From contig OX467089.1 of the NCBI GenBank assembly GCA_950106755.1, positions 26,207,345 through 26,271,344 on the forward strand: a stretch of DNA of 64,000 nt, in the 5' to 3' direction. Both the position numbers and the translations under genes were made by a program. The notes below the pieces were generated by a model that was not told the DNA's origin, ran no database searches, and saw nothing but the letters and a program-made list of their open reading frames with translations. Position 1 is the first letter of the stretch; the number at the start of each line of letters is the position of its first letter. Below are positions 14,397-26,434 of the stretch, in pieces. The stretch is from Climacium dendroides. Lineage: Eukaryota; Streptophyta; Bryopsida; Hypnales; Climaciaceae.

Positions 14397-14876
14397 CTAT
14401 AAGTTGTTCCCCGAGCAGTCCTTTGCGTTGGTACTTTCAGTAAAGTGTATTTGTTGTACATTTCGGTTTGTTACAGGGAGACCATTTTCCATCAGGGATT
14501 CTATTTGCTTGCAAATCTGCGTGAATGTTGCTTGTGGGTAGCATGTAGAACAGCGGACAGTTGTAATCACGAACCCCACTGAGGTTTTTCCGTCGAGTGT
14601 TTTCGTGTATTCGCACAATTTATCCTGTGTGGTCAAGATGCCGCACCATTGACCGGTTGCGCATTCTGCTTTTGTTGTCCATGTTCTCGAGCATTTAGAT
14701 TCGATATGGTATCCTTTAAATGTCAATGTAATTGATCCTGTTGTTGAATTCTCTGGTCCCTGGATGCTTCGGCTTCCAAATTTTGTATATTCTACATCAT
14801 CATGTTTTTCACTAGTATTAGTGGTTTTTGTCCTCCAGGCTTGATTTAGTTTACAAGAGCAAATTTTGACTAAAAT
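14397..14876 (-). CDS. Unassigned conserved minus-strand open frame in TNL leader
   Basis: In copy B this frame is open for about 160 codons, ending at 14397, with a cysteine-bearing stretch (motifs CSCK, TFKGYHIESKC, GQWCGILTTQ, CSTCYPQ). The same frame is open without indels over its central part in copy C, and also in copy A as far as I checked. A and C both carry a TAG after the final TC, which shortens them. There is no in-frame ATG, so it would have to be an internal or terminal exon. Changes between copies are often non-synonymous, which argues against strong constraint. No family was recognised, and it may be an accident of base composition. Confidence 0.25.
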   Translation of the reverse strand: MLVKICSCKLNQAWRTKTTNTSEKHDDVEYTKFGSRSIQGPENSTTGSITLTFKGYHIESKCSRTWTTKAECATGQWCGILTTQDKLCEYTKTLDGKTSVGFVITTVRCSTCYPQATFTQICKQIESLMENGLPVTNRNVQQIHFTESTNAKDCSGNNL

Positions 14877-14918
14877 GTGGTTTGAATTGGAAGATCCTTT
14901 TTATGCCGAGTCACTGCG

Positions 14919-15306
14919 ATGCTGCTGCTGATCTTGTTTGGGCATTTCGCCAAATTCAGGAGTCTGATTCAATCTAATTTCTCCTGCATCTACGATGCCG
15001 TGGACGTTGAGCGTGTTGTTAAAATGTGTGTACGCTATGGAGTAAGTTATTTAATTTGTCAATTGGTTGGACTCGTCCTTCACATCTCTCGTTTCTTAGA
15101 TTTGGTTTTCTTTGCAGAGCCTGCACCTCAATACGTGTGGAGTTGTGTGGAACAATTGCATACTGTTTCCAACTGATACGGTTCAACAAGAGTGGATGAG
15201 CATCCATCCTTGCCTTCTCGAATCGTTGGAACATTTTTACATGGTTCATTGTGTTAAAGCAGGTCTTTCGTCGAAGTTGAGGGACTGTTTGGAGTTGCGG
15301 CCGTAA
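14919..15306 (+). CDS. Unassigned two-exon open frame in TNL leader
   Basis: Reading from the stretch LFGHFAKF, the frame passes a good donor (GTAAGT at about 15041) and continues in phase after an acceptor (TTTCTTTGCAG, ending near 15118). It then reads through motifs such as HLNTCGVVWNNC and LESLEHFYMVHCVKAG to TAA at 15304-15306. Copy A keeps the final part (ending near 680 with LEHFYM-like sequence slightly changed) but has lost the intron region. Copy C is cut off before it. No start codon or family was recognised. It may be an upstream exon of the TNL transcript or a captured gene piece. Confidence 0.25.
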
Positions 15307-16210
15307 AAGAGTCGAGTGCAGTAGACAGAATGCATAGGTCAGACTTTTATTCTCAGCTTCCTTGGGCAACTTCCGAGGTGTACATTACCTTCGGGTGCGC
15401 AGATGTCTGGCGAGGAAGCTGTTGTATTGGATTTGGATGCTCGACTGTTAAGCTGTCTCCTGAAGCCGAGGAGGTCTAGAATACGCAGAATGAGCTTGAC
15501 GCTTGGTTGGTTGAACGTGTAGTGTCTTCGGGAGTTTTAGAAGATTACTGACCATCAATTGTTCTCCTGTGCTATTGAGAGCACGCACTTTATGCCTCGA
15601 GCATATAATCAAGGCTTGGATGTTCTAGCGTAAAAGCGATTTCGCTTACAAGTATTCTGGCAAGTCGTATCGTAGTGGTTTAAATGATTGGTATTAGTAC
15701 GGGATGTCCCAATGTGTTCCGTTTTCTCAAATGCGGTCAGTATTTTTTATCCCTGGATGGATACGGCCCTGTCACCTCTGTAATCAGCCAATAATGATCA
15801 AATGCGAGGACTGTTGTGTGCATACTTGATTCCTATAGTTTCGTTGAAAGTCATTTGTCTGACACTTCCAGTGCTGAGCGTCGTTACTAGGTTTACGAGT
15901 CTGTTTTTCTGCAGTTGAATCACTGAGCCTGGTGACCGTGCATGCGTGCCTTTGGACTTGCTCTGCTTGAGTCAGTTCATGGTGACTTGGAGTCCTGGAT
16001 TGCACGTCTTTTTCATCTGAATAATGAGGAAGTGTGGTGTATATTATCACACTTGAGTCTTGTGGATGGTGGCGCTTCGATCTGATTTTATACAATGTCT
16101 GTCGAGCAGGATCCCTTCCCTTGATTGATGCAGATTGGCCTCATTCGATTGGCGACAGCATTCCGATGATTGCCGAAAGTTCTGTTTCGTAGGCTGAGTG
16201 GAATCACAGG

Positions 16211-19200
16211 ATGTCAAATGAGCTGAAGAGGCGCGTGGATCTCCCAGAATCCTCTCACGCTTGGAAACTTGCTCGTTCTGATGATGTGGACGAAAGGTGA
16301 AATTCTTTCCCGAATCTTGTGCGCTGTTTCTTGCTTGTCGACTTGCATGCCATGGGAATCTGTCCTTCGCGGAGGCATGTTTACTATGTGAAGTGATATT
16401 TTGTGTTTGCTGATCTTTCTTGTGATTTTGTCTACGTTCAGGGGATGGGGTTTGGAACCCGAGCATACAATATTCTTGAGCCACAGTGGCCAACAGAAGA
16501 ATTTCACAGAGTGGTTGTCGTTGGAGTTGAAGCGAGCCCATCATTATCCTTTTTTTGACAAGTGGCCTGATAGTTTGCGGAAGGGTGATGATTTCCCCTC
16601 AGCTATCATCCAGGCCGCGCGGCAATGTCATGTTGCCATTCTGGTGCTATCGGAAGATTTTTTCACCCGCTCGAGGTGGCCGATGATCGAGTTGAATGAG
16701 TTTGTGAAAGCACAGGCATCCACGAACTCCAAGTTGAAGCTGCTTCCTTTGTTTTATAAGATCTCTGTGGATGACTTCAAGGATGTGGAGCGCCAGAAGC
16801 GATGGCAAGATGTATGGCGAGGTTGGGCGGCAGAGGACATGAGAAGTGATGTTAGTCACAAATTGGATGTGGGTGCTTGGGCTTTTGCTTTGTCTGTGGT
16901 TGGTAAAGTTAACGGCTTGGAGTATGTTGAAGAAGATGGTGAGGTGACCTATGTCGCAAAAGTGGTGGATGCTTTGCGCAAGTTGAAGCTACCTCGGGTG
17001 AAATATGATGTTTCTCATGTGCAATCATTGGGACGATTGTGTGAGGTATCTCTTGAGCATTTATCCATCCTGATTGTTTTGTTTTCTTCCCCGACATGAA
17101 TTCTTTCTTTTGAAGATGTTTGAATTTTTGAATCGTTTTTCTCCTTGTGCTGGCCCTTTTTTAGTTTTTTTCAGTCTTTGAGGTTTTTTCGGTCTTTGTT
17201 GAATAGACTTGGGATTCCATTGATTCAAGTGTCATCAACCAAGGAATCGTCCAGGAAGTATTGAGGATATTATGGTTTACAATGAGTGGTGTATTCTTGA
17301 TGAAGGATGTTTTGTTCATGGACATGCAAGATTCAATTTTCTTTTATTGTTGTGGGCTTTTTTAGTTCGCATTTAACCTTGCAATTGTTTTGAAATGTGT
17401 ATCCTTGTTAATCTTGTGTGGCCATTGTACATCACTTTGATTTAGTAGTTGACTTTTGTACGGGTGTATGATTTGAAAGTAATGAACTATTCAATCTCGT
17501 GATTGCTTTTGATGCATTTTTTATTTTTTCATTATGCTTATTGTGATGTCTTGGTTAGTCTTTGTGTTGTGTTTTATCATCTCCCTATCCATTTTTTTCT
17601 TCTTTTTCTTGTTCTAGTTGCTTTATACTTGTTATAGGAACTTGTTTATCTTTCCAAGTATTTTCTCCTAAATTTTTTGGCCCTTTTCTTACTGCAGGTA
17701 ATACTTGGGAAATTTCATGACACTAAGGATGATCATCATGCTAATAGAGTGCAAAGTGTTGGTTTATTTGGCATGGGAGGTGTTGGCAAAACCACTATTA
17801 GTAAAGCTATATGCAATGGCCTTTTTGGAGACTTTGATGGGGAATTTTGCCATGTGGAATTTGGAATGAAGGATCTTGTTGTGTTACGAAGGCAAGTACT
17901 TCAAGATTTGAGTGGTGAAGATCCAGCTAGCTTGCCACATGATCTTAACAAGGTATGTAAATTGTATTGATTAGTTGGTTCAAGAAAGAAGCAAGTTGTA
18001 AAGGTTTGACTTCCTAAAGATATGATTTTCTTGAATGTGTGTAGATATCCTAAACCCTTGACTGAAGAAGTTTAACTTGAATAATCTACATTCAGCATTG
18101 AATTTGACATCTGATTTAACAGTAATTATTGATTTATTCTTATTGATGACTTGTCTTTATGACTGCCCTAATGATTTCTATTAATAAATTGTAATTGAAA
18201 AGTTAATCTCTTTTGATTCTTGAATTGGATATTTTTTATTTTTGAAGGAGTTGTTCCCCATGAAATTCAAGATGATGAGTTCAAGCCATTGTGAACATTT
18301 CCTTCAAAACTGAATGTTTTTTCCATTTTGAAATCCATTTTATGAGTGCTAATTGTTTGATTCCAAGGATAGATTATTTGAGGTGAAATGTAGTTATATT
18401 CAATGATTCATAGATTGCTTGTGGAGTGGAGTTTGGGTAAGCTATTAGTGATGTTTATAAATTTTAGAGAACTAGTTTAAGTGTTTGAACATCTTGTTCT
18501 ATGTGAGGCTTGGTTGTGTTGATTTGGAGTTTGAATCTTGAGCATGTAGCTCTAAAAGGTGTTTCTGTTGAAGTTTGTTGTTTGGATTAAATAATGATTG
18601 AATTGTATTGGAAGTTTCTTTGTTAGGTACAATCCTAGTCTTAATTGATGGTACATACATGAATAGTATTGAGAGAATTTGAATTGTGATGATTTTGGGT
18701 GCACATTTATTTTATAAATTAAGTTTTCCTTTGGTGATGTATTTTTAGAATTTGAGATGAAGCCAATGGATATGAAATTTATTGTTATGTAATTTGATTT
18801 GGTACTTGACTTTGATTTGGTTGTTTTTGAACAGTTGAAGACACTATTAAAGAAATACATGCAACAACATAAGGTATTTCTTTGCCTGGACAATGTGTTG
18901 TTGCACGGGGACATGGAAGAAGCTCAAATGTATTTGAACTTGACTTATGAAGTTGGCAGCAAGGTGTTGGTGACTTCTAGATCACGTGCAATTTTGCAAA
19001 GTTTGGGTCTCCAAGAGTGCCATTGTATGGAAATGCCTGAATTGGACAAGTGTGATGCCACAAAGCTATTTCTTCATTATGTTGGTTTGGTGTCCATGAA
19101 TAATTTCAATGAGGCAGAGCAAGATGTTATTAGTGGATGTGTGGAAGCATGTTTTTTCTTGAAGAGAAGTTTATGTGGTGTGAGCAATGATTCAAGGACT

Positions 19201-21604
19201 CAACAATATTTGCCATTGGCATTGAAAGTTTGGTGAAGTCAATTGGGACAAATTAGTAAACATCCATTGGAGTGGAGGAGAAGCTTAGAAAAGTTGAGCA
19301 TCCATAAGTTCAACCACTTCAATGAAAATTCCCACCCTCTTTTTTCTCTTTTGAGACAAGGTTATGATTCATTGAAGCTAGGAGACCAATTCCTATTTTT
19401 GGACTTGGCAATCTTTGTGACAAGTGCAATTAAGTTTAGTATATTTTCCTTTCACTTTGACATGGTGAAATGGTTGCAACATGCTTATGGGTTGGAGATG
19501 GATTCGTTTATGCCAACTGTAAGTCTTTTTGATAATGGCATGTTTAATGATGGGATTATGTGTTTGTACTTGAATGAAATTTTCATTTGAATATTGTTTG
19601 TCTTTTAATGAGCCTAGTTTGTTTATTGTCTTTTATTTTGTGTTTCAAGGGTTTGTAGAGTTTTTACCTAATTGTATATGAAGAGATGGTAACCATTAGC
19701 TTTTTATTGGAATTTCAGTTGGAGGCTTTGAAGAAGAAGGCACTTCTTGATTTTGCCATGAATGACAAAGTCTTGAAATTTCGTATCCATGATTTGTATC
19801 TTGAGTTTGCAAAAGAAGAGGTTCAAGCTTCGGAGTCTACCTATCAATCTAGTCGAATGTTATATGATTTTCAGAAAGGTAGCTTGCCTCGTAAATTGCA
19901 GTGCAAGCGGGAATGTCGAGATTTAAAGAGGTTGGCAATATGTGTGAGTGAAGTGAAAAGCATGAGGAGAAGGGACCTTTTCCATTGTTCCCAAGTTGAA
20001 GTGTTTCAAGTGTATGGATGCAAGAACCTTGAGGAATTGGATGTTGAAGGCATGTGTGGTTTGCGAATTTTGGATGTTTTGGGGTGTAAGAAGCTTGTTG
20101 AGATTCGAGGAGTGAATGAGTTGAAGGATCTTAAATTATTTCGGCTAGAAATTTGGAACACCCAACTTTTTATTGGAGACTTATCATCATTGACAGCTTT
20201 GGAGTTCTTAGCCTTGCATGGTGTTGGAGTACATTATAATCACCCTCTAGACCTTAGTGGGTGCATCAACTTACGAGAGGTTATTTATAATGGGATTAGT
20301 CTCCCAGATCTAGGCAGCTTGGTTATGTTAGAGAAGGTTAGGTGTTGGATTCCAGTTATGATGTTTACGGTTGGTTTGAACTCATTAATACACTTGAAAG
20401 TTCTAGACCTATCGAAATGTGAGTCTTTGGTGGATCTTCCAGGATTATGCAATCTTGGTTCCTTGGAGACACTTAATGTTGATGACACGAGTGTAGAAGA
20501 GCTCCATGGTATTGGAAAGTTGCAACATTTGCAAGAATTGAGCGCTTCTCGTTGTGAACATCTCACAAATTTAGTTGAACTCGAGTATGTGACATCCTTA
20601 CGTTGTTTAGAAGCTTGTTGTTGTTATTCCTTGCATGAACTTCCGAGTATGAGCAACTTGAAGAAGTTGGAGGTGGTTGATTTGAGTATGAGTGCAATTA
20701 TGGTGGTACCAGGTGGTTTTGGAAGGTTGGCTAAAAATCACATTTTGAATTTGTCCGGATGTGTGGAGTTGTTGGAACCTCTTGTGCTTTGGTTGTGGGA
20801 ACAAGAACAACTATTGGTGGAAGGACAAAATGATAAGATTTCCTTGGTGAGTTTTTACACATAATCCTTTTTTTATATTTATGTGATTTTTAAATTTTGC
20901 AAGCTAGCGTGAAAGGGTTTTCTACACAATGATGATATTGAAAAGCTTCCAAATTGTTGGTGAAAATGGACTTGTAACTTACGCGTGAAATTGTTTATTT
21001 TTGTTGGTAGGCATTTTCACACATTGAGGAGACTGAGGACGAGTTTCGGAGTAGCACTAGGAAGGTTGTTGCTTATTACATGGACCAAATATCATCAGCC
21101 GCTTATGAAAGTGATGGATTAGTGAGTTCAATCAATATTTTGGGCGAGAGAGAGGGAGGTATTGATTTTGCTATCAAAGCAATGTGTGAACATGAGGACT
21201 TGGGCATACTATCTTTAGTTGTTGCAAAATATTCAACATTGGTCATTGAAGAGATTTCCATTCCTAAATTGTATAGTCGCATTATTGACTTTCTCACTCA
21301 ACAATTTAAGCGAGATGGAGCTTCTTATTATATTGATTGGGAAGAAATGGGTCATCCAACTTTTTGGCGTATTCTATTTGTCCTTGAGCATGTGATGGAG
21401 AATGATATGCTCATGGAATCATTGGAGGTTCATAATATTTGCCTATTTATGGAGAAGTTTCATCAAGATGATAGACATGTTTATGATATATGGCGATTTT
21501 TTCATTTGATACACCTGATATTTAAGCGATGGGCATCATATTTGCAAAAATGTTGCTTTTGGGAAGATTGCGAGTATTCAAAATACTATTCCGAGGAAGA
21601 ATGA
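16211..21604 (+). CDS. TIR-NBS-LRR immune receptor, copy B, with one internal stop
   Basis: The exons I infer are 16211-16296, 16442-17045, 17698-17952, 18835-19518, 19719-20846 and 21011-21604. All introns are GT-AG and phases agree throughout (phase 2 after exon 1, phase 0 elsewhere). Residues about 36-230 are a TIR domain: TIFLSHS, FFDKW, SEDFFTRSRWPMIEL, with the Glu of WPMIEL (about 112) at the NADase catalytic position known from plant TIRs. The NB-ARC has the P-loop GMGGVGKTT (255-263), kinase-2 KVFLCLDNV (Asp about 334), RNBS-B KVLVTSRS, GLPL-like YLPLALKVW and MHD-like IHD (566-568). LRRs follow, then a helical C-terminal exon. TGA at 19234-19236 replaces a Gly codon kept in copies A and C, so the present product would stop at about 448 of 1116 codons: a TIR plus half NB-ARC. 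Everything else is open, so the change looks recent. It would act in the cytosol in pathogen sensing. Confidence 0.85.
19234..19236 (+). other. Premature TGA in TNL copy B
   Basis: The codon after KVW is TGA here, while copies A and C have GGA and GGG (Gly). A single G to T change explains it. It separates the TIR and P-loop part from ARC2, the LRRs and the C-terminal exon. Confidence 0.85.
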
Positions 21605-22045
21605 AGGTGTTGGATGTATTGATCTAAAGCATTCCAATAGCAATATGATGGTCAATTTGAGTCCACTTTTCAACCTTAATTCTTTGCATTATGTACCTCA
21701 ACATGGTTACGAAGAAGGGCCATTTTCAATCCTTAACAATTGGAAATCATCATCATTCTATGGTTTTTCAATATGAATGAATCATCATCATCATATATAG
21801 TTGAAGATTTTAAGATCAATGTGGTTATTGGTCTCTTCATACATCGCAAGTCGGAATGTAATCAAAGAATTTTAGAACTCACATTGTGCAACCTATGAGA
21901 TATGGATCTCATTTGTGATCCATTAGATATATTTGAAATTGATAGAGATGTAAGTTTGCAAGTCATTGGTGTCCATATTTCTATCCTATAATCTTATTGT
22001 TGTTTTTAGTGCTTTTGAAAGTATTGATGGATTTGTTGGGTAGAG
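21605..22045 (+). other. Conserved 3' flank of TNL copy B (probable 3' UTR)
   Basis: After the stop codon, homology with the 3' flank of copy C (47127-47582) continues for about 440 bases and then ends abruptly. It contains stretches that translate in fragments but carry frameshifts in both copies. It may be 3' UTR, or former coding exon now out of frame. Confidence 0.5.
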
Positions 22046-22956
22046 GTTGAGGCATGATAGTGAATTTGAATTTTTTAACCAATTACTAGTGGTTGGCACT
22101 TGCTATACTATGCATTCACCATTAAAATTTCATTAGAATTTTTATGTATTAGATAGAATGCAAAACAAGAATTTCAATAAATCTTCATATAAAAATTACT
22201 AAAATCTTCATATAATTTTTTTAATAAATAAGCATATAGTGAAATAAACAATAGAAATTTAACTAATGATAAATGAAATATATGCAATGATGAATACGGT
22301 AAAAGATACACATGCATTAGAATGCATTACAAATTTGATTCAATTGTTACAAACAATGGCAACCCAAATAGAAAAATTTAAAGGAATAACTTGTAAATCT
22401 CAAAAGCTTTGTGAACAATTTAATTGTTGTGAAATCCAAAATCAATTCAATCTAATAAATTTCTCAAATCATTTGGTAGTAGCAATAGAAAATTGAAATC
22501 AGAAGCTCAAAGCTCATAAAAGCACAAAATTATAGAAATGCAAAAGAAGTATAAAGCCAAGAAAAACAATGGAATTGCTACCTTTATAATATCACCATAT
22601 TGATCTTCTTTAATATCACCTCAATTGCAATGACTATTAATTTTATAATATCACCTTTTGTAAAAAGTGATATTATAGAGGTGATTGTGAACTGCTACTC
22701 TATTTCAGTAATATCACATTGTGTGAAAATATAATTTCTATGTATGCATGATTGAAAATATTTTTATAAAATAATTAAAATAATTATTTTAAAGACTTAT
22801 CGAAATCATTATCATGCACTCTATTCAAGTATATTTAATTTTTACTAATATGTGATACAATGAATGTGTAGCATAGCAAGCATGAACCCCTACTATTAAT
22901 GGTAAAATTTGTAATATTACATAGGGAGTTATGATTTTAGTAGTATGATTTTGTTA
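22046..22956. other. AT-rich spacer inside unit I
   Basis: This stretch has no clear partner in unit II, where 47583-51455 sits at the same place. It holds repeated AATATCACC / GGTGATATT words between 22585 and 22735 that can pair into a hairpin, possibly a small MITE relic. No gene was seen. Confidence 0.5.
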
Positions 22957-25860
22957 TGAAGGTGAAGTTCTAAATTTGTGGTAGGATCTCTTCTACTCCC
23001 AACTTTGATGATCTATTTAAACAATGTAGGATTGAAAGTCTTATTTGGGTGGAGTATTCATGTGAAAAACTACAAAATCATTTACTTTTGATGTAGGATG
23101 GATTGAACCTCTTAGTTTTAGGTTTGTACTTTATTTTCCAAAGAATGTCATTCTTTATTTTTGTAAAGGAAACAACCATACATTTAATTGTTTGTCAACA
23201 ATGTTTTTTACTTGTCAAACCTTATGTTCCAACTTTGTTACATATGTGATTCCAATGTGCCAAAATTGTTGTCTCCTTTCAAGACTATAATCATAGCAAT
23301 GACATAAATTCCATTAATGTATATTTTGATATACAATTTGATTCACTAAATGGACTTTCATATTCTTTTGCGAAGGACCAAATGTCCATTCACAAGACAA
23401 ACAAAATATATGATTAAGTCAAAAACCATTAGGACTACAATGAACTGGAGTTGAGATTTTGAAGTTGAGAAGTTGGCGCATTGGAAAGAGTTAGATTGTC
23501 TACCTATCTTAATCCATGAGCACTCAAACGCCTCCAATCTAGCCTCTCAAAATTGAAAGATTTGTCTTGTTTGACTAATATAATCTTTTCAATAGTACAA
23601 TCAAGGGTCATGTCCTTTTTTCTTGAGACTCAATTACTAATCAGTACAATTTATTGATGTACATCTTTTTATTTATGATAGTTTGGTTGGAATGAGTTCA
23701 AAAGGGTCCATACTGTAATTAAATTAATATTCACTAAAATTCAAATCCTTCGAAACTCGTTCTAAGAAATCTTTGTGACATTAGATTTAAGTTGCTCAGG
23801 CGCTGAGGGGTTAAGGACGACCCTATTGATTTGAAATCTTGATTGAATAACCATTGTATTTGTGGGAACAAGGGTTCGTTTTTTTGTTAGTGTGCAAGAA
23901 TGTAAGGAGGAAATGCAAGAATATGTTAGAATTGAATATGAGTATCATGACTTCATTACACCATTGCAATAGTACAATCGTATTCTCGTCACTGTCTATA
24001 TGAACATGCATGCCATAGTGTAAGCATAAGAATTCCCTACAAGTTGCTTAGCGATTACTATGACCAAGTATCTCAACCCATGAAAAAAATCTTGAGTGAG
24101 ACTACCTAGATTATTGTTTTGTAAATAGACGATTGTTGATGCAAATTCCTTCCAAACTAATCCTAAACCCTACTTTGTCTATATCTTTGTAAAACAAAAT
24201 GAAAGTAATCACCAAGGTTAGTGTACTTTCATTAATCCCTAACTAGCTTCCACTTATGGATGAACACCACTTTACATGGAATTAAAAAAACATTTAGTTT
24301 AGGAGACTTTGGGTAAAATTTTGTCGTGTATCTGCTACTTGACGTCTATTGTGAAAGAACTACAAAAGTGAATCAACTTCTAAATTTTAAATAGCGCAAA
24401 GTTTATCTTCAATGGGATATACGCTTATGTTCTTTAAATTATAGTTGCAATCAAGTTTTGGATTAGGTTTCAAGAGTGCAAGAGAACCTGAGTAGCGAAA
24501 ATGGCCTGAGGATTTGAGCTTCGAATATTGTAGTTATAGAATTGAAATCAATTGTGCGCAATCATGCATTTTATGTTCGAGGTTGTCTCTTTCAATTTTT
24601 TGCACATTCTCATATATCTACATAGTATTAGATACAACTAAAAGGACTATCAAGAATTTGCAAACTTTGATCAAGTAATGCGTAGATTAATTGGTGAATT
24701 GGTGGTAGCAAACTTGCTTACTAATGGCTAGGGGAGTGTGATGAATGGAGGCTTGCATCCATGTATGCTTTTCCTCACTATGTACGTTTAACAAGGTTGA
24801 TATTGTAATTCTTGTGTTTTTACACGTTCAAGCCAACTGAAGCAATCAGCTTAATTATTATGTATTCATTTAACATATCTTCTTTCAACAATTAAATTGG
24901 AATTCATTTGAGATAGTTTCCATCCTCGGATTTGGAGTTTGTGAATACTCAATAGTCTTCACCAAAACAAAAACAGCCATCAACTTTGAAACTCTAAATA
25001 GCCACTTTGGAATTAGAAACTGCAATGAAGTCAAGAAGTATTGTACAAAGCATTATTTGTTTAATTTGAAGGATGATCCGGGTGATTAGTCTTTATTATC
25101 ACAAGAGTAGAAGTAAATTTGTGGTTCTCCCTTCAATCTGGAAAGAATGGTGCGTACGCGCAAGATGTATCTATGGACTAGGGTGTGTCAATTTGGCTCA
25201 TTTCAAGCTCGATTAGTTTACAGAATTAGTAGTCCCAAAGAGCCTATTGATTATGCTAGGGAAATATGTATGCTTTGCCGATTTTGACATGTATCAAATA
25301 CTCACATGAGGTATTTTAAGTTGTATATTTTCAAAGCATATATAATTTTGAATTTTTATACATACAAAAATGGTGTATGCTTTAGTCTATAGATAGCACA
25401 TAATATTGTCAATATTGACAAGTAAGGGGGTAGAACTGGCCTACAATTATTATAAGAGGATTTCTACATACTTATCTAGTTGGTTTCATTTACAAAAAAA
25501 AAAATTCCATATTTGTGAAGAGAATTCTTTGAATGAATTCCATTCAAAAAGATCTAACACCCTTATAAGTTTGTCCTTGTCCTACTTTTTTGAAAGCACA
25601 ACTACCCAGAATAACCAAGCTGGTAATCAATTGTCAAAGGAGACTATTTCATTTCCATTATGTTGAAATATGCCACATGAATACTTATTATCTGTGGTAC
25701 GCAAGCATGTGAATTTTTATTTGCTAACTCTTTTACTTTATTTCTTGAATCCAAAGAGGGCTCCAAGCCCTTTTAATTTTGTTTGGTGCTTTGGCCACAT
25801 CTCCTTAAATGACTCTAATAGATTAAATCACTATACGAAAAATAGAGGCAAAATAATTTA
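22957..25860. other. Downstream block of unit I, noncoding as far as seen
   Basis: About 2.9 kb is colinear with 51456-54360 in unit II. No long open frame is kept in both copies: open stretches of one are broken in the other, and indels are not multiples of three. It is probably spacer or transposon sequence that was already present before the segment doubled. A GGGGTTAAGG motif near 23808 resembles the end of a TTAA-flanked element, but no partner end was found. Confidence 0.55.
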
Positions 25861-26066
25861 TTTCCTCTGTTCCGAAATGATCTTCTTGTTTCACAAAATG
25901 TGTCAGATTAAGCTCAAAAATAAATATTTTTTAATTCTATTTTTTTGTATAAATAAAGTATAGTGTTTTCTTCTCAATTTCTCAATTTCAACTTTGCATT
26001 TATTTTCAAATGGAAGTTGTGGAGGTTTGAAGTGTCAAGTTTTGAGGCCTATTTGAACAAGCATCG

Positions 26067-26348
26067 CTAGCCATCGAATTCTATAGATGCCACGTTATTG
26101 TTGTAATGTGATGATCTCCCACGAGGTGAGCTTGAATTTCCACAAGGTGAGCTAGATTTCCCACTTTGAAGATGTCCACAATGTAGTCTTGTCAAAGTGG
26201 CTAAAAATAACCATCGCAAGAAGTTATAGTGGTTGATTACACATATTTGTCTCTTTGCGGTGTCACAAGGTTTTGTGATTAGGTTCGGAATAGCACTAAG
26301 CTTTTGCTGTGAAAGTGCTTTGTATATATCAATAATCTCCCTAAACAC
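26067..26348 (-). other. Unassigned minus-strand open frame inside the Mariner element
   Basis: About 93 codons are open, with a repeated Ser/Gly/Pro-rich stretch (SSSPCGNSSSPRGRSS). No family was recognised and there is no copy in unit II, so it cannot be tested by comparison. It may be chance. Confidence 0.15.
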
Positions 26349-26434
26349 CCTAAATAATCATAAACCTACCTTCAAGGTCCCTATATTCCCAAATCCCTAT
26401 CCTATAATTCCTTCAATAACCTAGAAATTGTCAT

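Larger units (their letters stand above)
14028..16210 (+). other. Leader / upstream region of TNL copy B
   Basis: This region is shared with copy A (1-1676) and copy C (43121-44070). It starts exactly where the PIF/Harbinger element is inserted in unit II. It holds two unassigned conserved frames listed separately. No protein of known family is encoded. It most likely contains promoter, untranslated exons and introns of the TNL gene. A second possibility is that part of it is a relic of another gene caught in the repeat. Confidence 0.5.

Noticed and set aside
16401..16441. Start of the TIR protein at a TTG at 16401
   Set aside because: Plant genes start at ATG, and the stretch before GGATGG is a pyrimidine-rich acceptor ending in TTCAG, with a proper ATG exon upstream.
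16047..16544. A 165-codon minus-strand frame over exon 1 and the TIR exon of copy B
   Set aside because: It is a shadow of real coding exons on the plus strand and is not preserved as a gene in copy A.
22957..25860. A hidden multi-exon gene in the downstream block
   Set aside because: Comparison with unit II shows frame-breaking indels and stops in different places, with no conserved frame.
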